The translations under genes were made by a program, and so were the position numbers. Below, one piece after another: positions 1 to 4,834 of a DNA stretch of 6,314 nt. The stretch's first letter is position 1. Each line of letters starts with the position of its first letter. Source of the DNA: Nitrospinota bacterium. Lineage in GTDB: Bacteria; Nitrospinota; Nitrospinia; Nitrospinales; VA-1. The DNA is taken from the NCBI GenBank assembly GCA_022567815.1, contig JADFGI010000191.1:1-6314 (forward strand), in the 5' to 3' direction. Below the pieces are notes generated by a model. It had not been told where the DNA came from. It ran no database searches and saw only the letters and a program-made list of their open reading frames with translations.

Positions 1-741
1 CAAGCGGATGGGAGCCCCGTTCTGCGGCGGGAGAGGGTGCCCGTACATGCCGACGACAGCAAAAGTCAATGGGTGCATCGCCTCCTCCAGGGTCAATCCT
101 TCGGTGTAGGGCCAGGGTTCCCAAAACCGGTTTTTCTGACCTGGGGCGATGTTGGGATCGAGAAAGGTCTTCAGCTTGACGTAGCGGGCGCTGGATTTTG
201 GCGACAACAGACGGATCAAATCGCGAAAAGGAAATCCTCTCCAGGGGATGATCGCGGACCAGGTTTCCACGCACCGCAACCGGTATATGCGGTCCTCCAG
301 AGTCATTTTCCGAATCAGTTTCTCCACGTCCAGAACCTGAGGCTTATCCACCAACCCGTCCACGGATAAGGTCCAATCCTTCGTTTCCATCGCTGACGCC
401 AAACGCCAGATGCTATCTTTTTGTACCCCGAACTCGTAAAAATTGTTGTAACGGCTTACCAACGACTCAGGAGTGACGGAATGGGCGGCGGGAGTCTTAT
501 CCACACCTTGCCCTTGCGGAATTATTTTTTTGGGTGGGGAGGAATCCGCGGTTTGCGCCAAAGCCTGGGCAACTCCCAACAGATTTGGAAACGCCGTCCA
601 CGCCGCCGCACCCAGAGTGACGATCCCCATGCGTTTCAAAAATTCCCGCCGATCCCGGTATGCCTGTTCGGGGGTGACTTCCGTTTCTTTTATCTCCCAC
701 CGCTCGGGAATTTTGATGGCGAATGATTTTTGCCGTTTCAT
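1..741 (-). CDS. msrP: MsrP (YedY) family molybdopterin-dependent protein-methionine-sulfoxide reductase, catalytic subunit; 3' end beyond window
   Basis: I read this frame by hand on the minus strand; it is open from an ATG at 741 to the window edge (247 codons, no stop). A twin-arginine signal is visible: DRREFLKR at residues 30-37, then a hydrophobic stretch and a likely AxA cleavage site (ALA, 60-62), so the folded cofactor-loaded enzyme should be exported by Tat. Family hallmarks follow: YNNFYEFG (98-105), RLRCVETWS (154-162) with Cys157 as the expected molybdenum ligand, IPWRGFP (165-171), EAMHPLT and PPQNGAPIRL at the end of the visible part. E. coli MsrP is 334 residues, so roughly the last quarter is missing here. 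The family reduces methionine sulfoxide in periplasmic proteins, normally with electrons from the membrane heme protein MsrQ. The start overlaps the stop of the upstream SUMF1-like gene (ATGA) and has a good ribosome site. Whether msrQ follows cannot be seen. The family call is strong; the substrate is inferred from the family. Confidence 0.93.
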   Translation of the reverse strand, partial: MKRQKSFAIKIPERWEIKETEVTPEQAYRDRREFLKRMGIVTLGAAAWTAFPNLLGVAQALAQTADSSPPKKIIPQGQGVDKTPAAHSVTPESLVSRYNNFYEFGVQKDSIWRLASAMETKDWTLSVDGLVDKPQVLDVEKLIRKMTLEDRIYRLRCVETWSAIIPWRGFPFRDLIRLLSPKSSARYVKLKTFLDPNIAPGQKNRFWEPWPYTEGLTLEEAMHPLTFAVVGMYGHPLPPQNGAPIRL

Positions 742-1481
742 GGGGTTTTCCTCTCCACATCGTAGGCGCAACGGAACCCCAGAGAGTTGAGTTTCACCGC
801 CGGCACCAATTGAAATCGCATGCCGACGTGGGAATAAAAGGGGGGATTGTACCAGCTTCCTCCACGCACCCCTTTTTGCCAACCCTCGACGGGTCCCCTG
901 GGATTTTTCCCGGACTTCCTCGAATACGGCGCGAACCAATCTCCCACCCATTCCCACACGTTGCCACTCATATGATGCAACCCGAATTCATTGGCGGCCA
1001 AAGTTTCCACCGCCACCGCTCCGGCTCGCATTGGAAAACCAAACCGGCCTTTTTGGGCGTCCGGAACCGCCGCGTATGAGTAGGCAAACCCTTTCGGACC
1101 ACGGGCGGCTTTTTCCCATTCCGCTTCCGTGGGCAGGCGTCCCCCTCGATGCGAACAAAATGCCTCCGCCTGGAACCAGTTGACCAGGGTCACGGGACAT
1201 GCCGGACATCCCGACAAAACACTGGGCTGATGATCGGGCAAAAATATTTTATACGCCTGATTAGACACTTCATGCATGTCGATCCAAAATGCGTCCACCC
1301 AAACCGTGTGCACCGGACGTTCGATTCCCGACCCCGCCTCCGTCCCCATGGAAAATTCCCCAGCGGGAATCAACACCCGATTCTCATCCTGCGCCAAGGC
1401 TTGCGCACACGGAGAGAACATCCAAAACGCAACCCAAACTCCAATTAATCCGCAACGTGTCATGTGCATGTTGGCGCTCAC
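738..1481 (-). CDS. Exported SUMF1/formylglycine-generating-enzyme-fold protein lacking the FGE catalytic cysteines
   Basis: 247 residues. An N-terminal signal peptide (hydrophobic 11-30, ALA before Q31) is followed by one FGE-sulfatase (SUMF1, C-type-lectin-like) domain: IPAGEFSMGT (38-47), the RPVHTVWVDAFWID block (55-68), GGRLPTEAEWEKAARG (113-128), MSGNVWEWVGDWF (171-183), GVRGGSW (204-210) and GFRCAYD (235-241). True FGEs carry a Cys pair just after RGGS in an MCHRSYC-like segment; here that segment reads YNPPFYS, so formylglycine formation is not expected. A CPAC motif (92-95) plus Cys109 and Cys238 could form disulfides in the periplasm. Related non-catalytic SUMF1-fold proteins serve as accessory or binding proteins; the role here is unknown, but its place between a heme protein and a molybdoenzyme suggests assembly or complex formation. 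The start is uncertain: the GTG at 1481 overlaps the upstream stop (GTGA) but has a weak ribosome site; ATGs at 1469 and 1463 would give a more compact signal peptide. Confidence 0.88.
   Translation of the reverse strand: MSANMHMTRCGLIGVWVAFWMFSPCAQALAQDENRVLIPAGEFSMGTEAGSGIERPVHTVWVDAFWIDMHEVSNQAYKIFLPDHQPSVLSGCPACPVTLVNWFQAEAFCSHRGGRLPTEAEWEKAARGPKGFAYSYAAVPDAQKGRFGFPMRAGAVAVETLAANEFGLHHMSGNVWEWVGDWFAPYSRKSGKNPRGPVEGWQKGVRGGSWYNPPFYSHVGMRFQLVPAVKLNSLGFRCAYDVERKTP
749..754 (-). promoter_or_regulatory. Ribosome binding site of msrP
   Basis: AGAGGA on the minus strand ends 7 nt before the ATG at 741. It lies inside the 3' end of the SUMF1-like gene and fixes the msrP start at the ATGA overlap, ahead of the long N-terminal region that carries the twin-arginine motif. 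Confidence 0.7.
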
Positions 1482-3037
1482 TTCAAGGTCAGGGTTTTCC
1501 AGAAACTCACCATCTTGTTGGCGTTTTTATCGCGGCTGGCTCCGTCCCACACGGCGAAGGCCAACAAAACAGGGTCCGGTCCGGAAAACTGGACATCCTG
1601 TTTCGATGGGGTTATAAACTCGCGGACCAACACCACCGTCCACATGCCATCCTTCCAGAATCCGTTGCCGGACACCTGTTGGTTTTCCATTGATTGGACC
1701 GCCAGGGAACCGAACCCCCAGGCGTTGAGTTCCTCCACCGGCGACTCGTTGAAAGGATTTAACGACAAATGGGTAAACGCCTTCTGAACGGGTGAATCGT
1801 GGTCCTTGTTCACGGGAGGGCCGTGGATCTTCTGGGTGGAGTCGGCTTTCCAATGCCAGAGGTTCACCGGTTTTTCCCGTTCTCCCATTCCAAAAAACGG
1901 TCCGTCGTAAGCCTTTCCTGGTTGCAAGGCAAACTGAATCGCCACTCCGTCCAGGTAATAGGAGGAAACGTTCGATGCGCCATCGGGCACCGGGTCCTTC
2001 CATTGCAAGCGGAATGCGATGCGCTGTCCGTCATGCACGGACTGCACGGTCATGGAGTGGATGGGCCGTTCACGGGCCTTGACGGAGTCCAATTGAACCT
2101 GTAAAGCCGGGGCATGTTCCCACACGCTGTCTTCAAGAGTAAGACCGACCGGCCCGGGTATCGGAACGGAAACCAGAACATCATTCGTTTGGGAAGATAA
2201 CGGAGTTTGCCGGGAAAACTGCGATTGCAGGTAGTGGATCAAGTGCCAGCGCTCGTCGGCGCTCAGGTAATCGTAAGAATTCATCGGCGTGCCGCCGATC
2301 CCGGCCATCAGCATGCGGTACATGTCATCGCTGGACGCCCCGGTTTTATACAACTCGGGCCGCCGCAGATCAAAAACGAACGAGGTGTTTCCCCAGATAT
2401 CGTTCGAATTTTTTCCCAGCGATCCCGTGCGCTCCCCCTCATCCCCGTGGCACCGGGAACAGCGGAGCTGGCGGTATAATTCCTTGCCCAAGGGGATAGA
2501 TATCGAATCGAACGGGGGTTCCAGGTCCACCTCGATTTGATAATCCGGGATCTCCTGTTCAAAGCGTTCGGAAAACGTCTTGATATAAACAACCAGGGAT
2601 TGAATTTCCTCCTCCCCCAGCACCTTTCCCCAAGTGGGCATTACAGTTCCCGGCACTCCCCGGCGGATGGTGCGGGACAGGTCTTCGTCCACCGGCAGGC
2701 TGTTACTTTGAGTGGAGTGGAATTTGAAAATTCCGCGGCTCAAATCCCTGGGAGCCGGGAACAGGTAATGCGAGGCCAAACCGTCACCGCGTCCATTCCT
2801 GCCGTGGCAATGGAAACAAAACCGGTTGTAGAGCCGCTTGCCTTCATCGAGGGTCTTCTGTTTTTCCCGTGCCGCCGCCTTCTGCTCCTCCTCCGGCAGG
2901 GTCGCTTCAATCATCTTCTCCACTTTGCGCGACTCGACCGCGTGGACCTGGCCCGAAGTTAAAATAAGAAGGACACACAGTCCAACCGCCCCAAAACGCC
3001 TGGTAAACTGAGTCACTTTCTCAACGCAAAAAGCCAC
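1478..3037 (-). CDS. Exported diheme cytochrome c fused to an ethylbenzene-dehydrogenase-gamma-type heme b domain (NxrC/EbdC-like)
   Basis: 519 residues in three parts. (1) A signal peptide with hydrophobic core about 16-28 and cleavage near VHA (31-33). (2) Two cytochrome c domains: CFHCH (74-78) with the likely distal Met in TVMPTWG (Met133), and CSRCH (193-197) with a candidate Met252 in GGTPMNSYDYLS. (3) A C-terminal domain of about 230 residues (from about 288) resembling the heme b subunit of type II DMSO-reductase-family enzymes (ethylbenzene dehydrogenase, chlorate reductase, nitrite oxidoreductase gamma). It contains YYLDGVAIQFA, FFGMGEREKPVNLWHW and AVWDGASRDKNANKMVSFW; by analogy with EbdC, the Met (384) and Lys (508) axial ligands would fall in the last two. 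A chain of two c hemes and one b heme suits periplasmic electron transfer to or from a molybdoenzyme. The gene starts with GTG, preceded by AGGGG at 3045-3049, and overlaps the next gene by 4 bp (GTGA). It leads the operon that ends in msrP. It could be an NXR-type gamma subunit whose A and B subunits are elsewhere, or the partner of MsrP. Confidence 0.87.
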   Translation of the reverse strand: MAFCVEKVTQFTRRFGAVGLCVLLILTSGQVHAVESRKVEKMIEATLPEEEQKAAAREKQKTLDEGKRLYNRFCFHCHGRNGRGDGLASHYLFPAPRDLSRGIFKFHSTQSNSLPVDEDLSRTIRRGVPGTVMPTWGKVLGEEEIQSLVVYIKTFSERFEQEIPDYQIEVDLEPPFDSISIPLGKELYRQLRCSRCHGDEGERTGSLGKNSNDIWGNTSFVFDLRRPELYKTGASSDDMYRMLMAGIGGTPMNSYDYLSADERWHLIHYLQSQFSRQTPLSSQTNDVLVSVPIPGPVGLTLEDSVWEHAPALQVQLDSVKARERPIHSMTVQSVHDGQRIAFRLQWKDPVPDGASNVSSYYLDGVAIQFALQPGKAYDGPFFGMGEREKPVNLWHWKADSTQKIHGPPVNKDHDSPVQKAFTHLSLNPFNESPVEELNAWGFGSLAVQSMENQQVSGNGFWKDGMWTVVLVREFITPSKQDVQFSGPDPVLLAFAVWDGASRDKNANKMVSFWKTLTLK

Positions 3038-3106
3038 CTCGCAACCCCTGAAAAACCAGTGAGAGACTACAGCCCTCCGTCATTCACCCATTTCCACATA
3101 AGTTCA

Positions 3107-3112
3107 ATTGTA
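3107..3112 (-). promoter_or_regulatory. Possible -10 element upstream of the cytochrome operon
   Basis: TACAAT on the minus strand, preceded by TGTGA, lies about 70 bp upstream of the GTG at 3037, the first gene of the minus-strand operon. No convincing -35 hexamer sits at the usual distance (GCTAAA at a 16-bp spacing is poor), so this is only a candidate. Confidence 0.25.
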
Positions 3113-3187
3113 TCACACGCAAAAAAAGTTTAGCCCAAGCCGGGTAGAATTTTCCTGTTAAGATTTGTTTTCAAGGAGTGTTCTATA

Positions 3188-3262
3188 GTGTATCGTTGGA
3201 TTAAAAAAGGCGTGGCCAGCGTGACGCTGGACCCGAATAGCAACAACTTTTTTTACCATTAA
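3188..3262 (+). CDS. Candidate small ORF, 24 residues, unknown; possibly a leader peptide or a gene remnant
   Basis: A GTG at 3188 is preceded by AAGGAG (3173-3178) with 9 nt spacing, a better ribosome site than most genes in this window have. The frame runs 24 codons to a TAA at 3260-3262. The peptide begins MYRWIKKGVAS and ends DPNSNNFFYH; I recognise no family. Codons 10-15 cover the 6-bp hairpin at 3216-3230. It could be a true microprotein, a leader peptide with the hairpin in its message, the surviving 5' end of a lost gene, or chance. Only the ribosome site supports it. Confidence 0.3.
   Translation: MYRWIKKGVASVTLDPNSNNFFYH
3214..3233. repeat. Hairpin with 6-bp perfect stem
   Basis: CCAGCG (3216-3221) pairs with CGCTGG (3225-3230) around a TGA loop, and GG/CC can extend the stem past a bulged A. 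A run of seven Ts begins 18 nt downstream (3248), too far for a standard intrinsic terminator. It could act as an RNA or DNA structural element. Confidence 0.5.
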
Positions 3263-3272
3263 ACATTATCCG

Positions 3273-3289
3273 GGCAAACGATCTTTGCC
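3273..3289. repeat. Hairpin with 6-bp perfect stem and 5-nt loop
   Basis: GGCAAA (3273-3278) and TTTGCC (3284-3289) are inverted around CGATC. It sits directly upstream of the palindromic repeat and may belong to the same mobile-type repeat unit. No T-tract follows, so a terminator is unlikely. Confidence 0.45.
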
Positions 3290-3294
3290 AGTTG

Positions 3295-3343
3295 CCCCTA
3301 CGGCTAGTAGCCACGGGGTATGAAACCCACTGGTGGGAATGAA
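3295..3343 (+). repeat. Palindromic dispersed repeat, copy A (upstream of nfeD)
   Basis: Two consecutive hairpins form the unit. The first is CCCC...GGGG closing a GGCT-AGT-AGCC stem with an internal loop (3295-3318). The second is CCCACTGGTGGG (3326-3337). From ACGGGG through the second hairpin the sequence closely matches 5286-5318, same orientation: both have ACGGGG, a 4-nt variable spacer, then AAACCCACTGGTGGG. Short REP-like elements of this design are usually dispersed in the genome. The copy ends just ahead of nfeD and lies in the region where an nfeD promoter or leader is expected. Confidence 0.7.
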
Positions 3344-3369
3344 CAATCAATATATGGATACCCAATCCG

Positions 3370-3846
3370 ATGGATGGTTTTTTATCAGGCATAAATCCTA
3401 GCTCCATTTGGTTGATTGCCGGCGCGCTCCTGATTATTCTTGAAATAATTTTATTTCCAGGTATTGGTTTTCTTTTCGCTGGTTTGGGAGCTATTAGCGT
3501 CGGCGCGGTTCTTATTGTCGGCTTGATAGATAGCCTGTCTGCTCAATTTATTGTATTTTTCCTCTCTACAGGTTTTTGGACGGCAATTATATGGAAACCC
3601 TTGAAAAAATTTATAGCAGGAAAAGAATCGGGATTCGATGATATGGTTGGTAGTATGGCAGTCGTTTTTGGCCAATCTATCGAGAAAGGAAGGATAGGAA
3701 AGGTAAAGTGGTCCGGAACCATCATGAAATGTCAGTTTGATCCGTTGGCCGAAGGGCTGGATATAATCGCCCCTGAGACAGAAGTGATCATCACCGGAGT
3801 TTCTAAGGGGATATTAATTATCCGGGCAAAATCACCTGGCGGATAG
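3370..3846 (+). CDS. nfeD: NfeD-family membrane protein (short form, YbbJ-like)
   Basis: 158 residues. Residues 12-76 form a hydrophobic region with about three membrane helices (SSIWLIAGALL..., GFLFAGLGAISVG..., FIVFFLSTGFWTAIIW), containing the LEIILFPGIGF segment common in NfeD proteins. Residues 90-153 are a soluble OB-fold-like domain: DDMVGSMAVV, GKVKWSGTIM, FDPLAEGLDIIAPETEVIITGV, then a final strand. It lacks the ClpP-like protease domain of long NfeD proteins, which matches the short partner found beside SPFH genes (E. coli ybbJ next to qmcA). The SPFH gene follows 35 bp downstream, confirming the pair. The family is thought to support or anchor SPFH membrane-microdomain scaffolds. 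The ATG at 3370 is the first in frame after a stop at 3340, but no strong ribosome site precedes it. Confidence 0.9.
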   Translation: MDGFLSGINPSSIWLIAGALLIILEIILFPGIGFLFAGLGAISVGAVLIVGLIDSLSAQFIVFFLSTGFWTAIIWKPLKKFIAGKESGFDDMVGSMAVVFGQSIEKGRIGKVKWSGTIMKCQFDPLAEGLDIIAPETEVIITGVSKGILIIRAKSPGG

Positions 3847-3869
3847 ATTCGTTTCAAACTCTAAAGCTT

Positions 3870-3878
3870 GGGGGGGGA
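3870..3878 (+). promoter_or_regulatory. Ribosome binding site made of an eight-G run upstream of qmcA
   Basis: Eight Gs (3870-3877) followed by A end 3 nt before the ATG at 3882. The run is the only purine-rich ribosome site for the SPFH gene. Homopolymeric G tracts tend to slip, so its length could vary between cells or be miscounted in sequencing, which would shift the spacing to the start codon. Confidence 0.55.
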
Positions 3879-3881
3879 TTT

Positions 3882-4829
3882 ATGGGAACAACAGAATTTG
3901 CACTTGTAATAGCTTTTATCGTTTTCCTGACGGCTTGGAATGGCATTAAGCTGGTGCCTCAACAGAAAGCCTGGGTTGTACAGCGCTTGGGTCGATTTAA
4001 TCAAACCTTAACTGCCGGCCTCCATTTCATAATTCCTTTCGTTGATAAAGTAGCCTACCGTCATTCTTTAAAAGAAGACGTCATCGATATTCCCAGCCAA
4101 TCGGCCATTACCAAAGATAATGTGACCTTGATTATTGACGGGATTTTGTATTTGAAAATCACCGATCCCAAACAAGCTTCCTACGGAGTGCGTGATCCTC
4201 GATATGCTGTCACGCAGTTGGCGCAAACCACCATGCGATCTGAGTTGGGCAAAATAACCTTGGATAAAACTTTCGAAGAAAGGGAATCCTTAAACACCAA
4301 TATTGTCCAGGCCATTAATGAAGCGTCCACTGTATGGGGTATCCAATGTTTGCGTTATGAGATTAAGGATATAACACCCCCCGATAACGTCCGGCGAGCG
4401 ATGGAACTGCAAGTGGCGGCAGAAAGACAGAAACGGGCAGAAATTCTTGATTCTGAAGGCAAGCGCCAATCGCAAATCAATATTGCCGAAGGTGGGAAAA
4501 GAGATGTGGTTTTACAATCTGAAGCGGCAATGACGGATCAGATCAATCGGGCCGAGGGTGAAGCTGCGGCCATACTGGCTGTGGCCAAAGCAACGGCTGA
4601 AGGTATCGAGCTCGTCGCTTCTTCCATTCAAAAATCCGGCGGGGAAAAAGCCGTGGCGCTTAGATTGGCCGAGCAGTATATTGAAGCATTTTCCAAGCTG
4701 GCCAAGGAAACCAATACAATTTTATTGCCTGAAAAAACCGGCGATATAGGATCTATGGTGGCCCAGGCTTTAGCTATATTTAACAAAATTCAAAACCAAA
4801 CCTCTCCGGAGAAAAATAAAAATTCCTGA
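3882..4829 (+). CDS. qmcA: SPFH/band-7 (stomatin/prohibitin-like) membrane protein, QmcA type
   Basis: 315 residues, close to E. coli QmcA (305). One N-terminal membrane helix (about 6-20) is followed by the SPFH core: LVPQQKAWVVQRLGRF (24-39), TAGLHFIIPFVDKV (44-57), DIPSQSAITKDNVTLIIDGILYLKI as two segments (69-93), RSELGKITLD (119-128), and EIKDITPP (160-167). A long Ala/Glu/Lys-rich region (about 172-245) with RAMELQVAAERQKRAEI and RAEGEAAAIL should form the coiled coil used for ring assembly. The tail is charged and ends NKNS. These proteins build large oligomers in membrane microdomains, in E. coli together with the protease FtsH (HflKC is the close analogue) for membrane protein quality control. 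The neighbouring nfeD is its standard partner. The VOC gene starts 5 nt after the stop, so the three genes are probably co-transcribed. Confidence 0.94.
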   Translation: MGTTEFALVIAFIVFLTAWNGIKLVPQQKAWVVQRLGRFNQTLTAGLHFIIPFVDKVAYRHSLKEDVIDIPSQSAITKDNVTLIIDGILYLKITDPKQASYGVRDPRYAVTQLAQTTMRSELGKITLDKTFEERESLNTNIVQAINEASTVWGIQCLRYEIKDITPPDNVRRAMELQVAAERQKRAEILDSEGKRQSQINIAEGGKRDVVLQSEAAMTDQINRAEGEAAAILAVAKATAEGIELVASSIQKSGGEKAVALRLAEQYIEAFSKLAKETNTILLPEKTGDIGSMVAQALAIFNKIQNQTSPEKNKNS

Positions 4830-4834
4830 AGATT

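Larger units (their letters stand above)
3038..3369. other. Divergent intergenic region between the cytochrome operon and the nfeD-qmcA-VOC operon
   Basis: 332 bp separate two diverging transcription units, so both promoters should lie here. It holds, left to right: the ribosome site of the cytochrome gene, a candidate minus-strand -10 element, a candidate 24-residue ORF on the plus strand with a good ribosome site, two hairpins and one copy of the palindromic repeat. The repeat ends about 25 bp before nfeD. I found no tRNA or recognisable riboswitch, and no clear plus-strand promoter for nfeD. Confidence 0.7.

Noticed and set aside
497..760. Minus-strand open frame starting MWRGKPHETAK, plus plus-strand frames at 37-369, 421-726 and 473-790.
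   Set aside because: They all overlap the msrP frame, which has clear family motifs throughout 1-741; these are shadows in other frames.
738..1481. Active formylglycine-generating enzyme that matures a sulfatase.
   Set aside because: The catalytic cysteine pair is absent from the expected segment after RGGS, and no sulfatase gene is in the window.
1527..2003. 158-residue minus-strand frame inside the cytochrome/heme b gene, and plus-strand frames over 1792-2104 and 2537-2962.
   Set aside because: They lie in other frames of a gene with well-recognised domains, show no family features and have compositions typical of shadow frames in GC-rich sequence.
3216..3254. Hairpin followed by a T7 run as an intrinsic terminator.
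   Set aside because: The T-run starts 18 nt after the stem, too far for a standard terminator, and no gene end precedes it on the plus strand.
3201..3407. 68-residue minus-strand frame across the intergenic hairpins and the nfeD start.
   Set aside because: It crosses the repeat and the nfeD 5' end, has no visible ribosome site and no recognisable domain.
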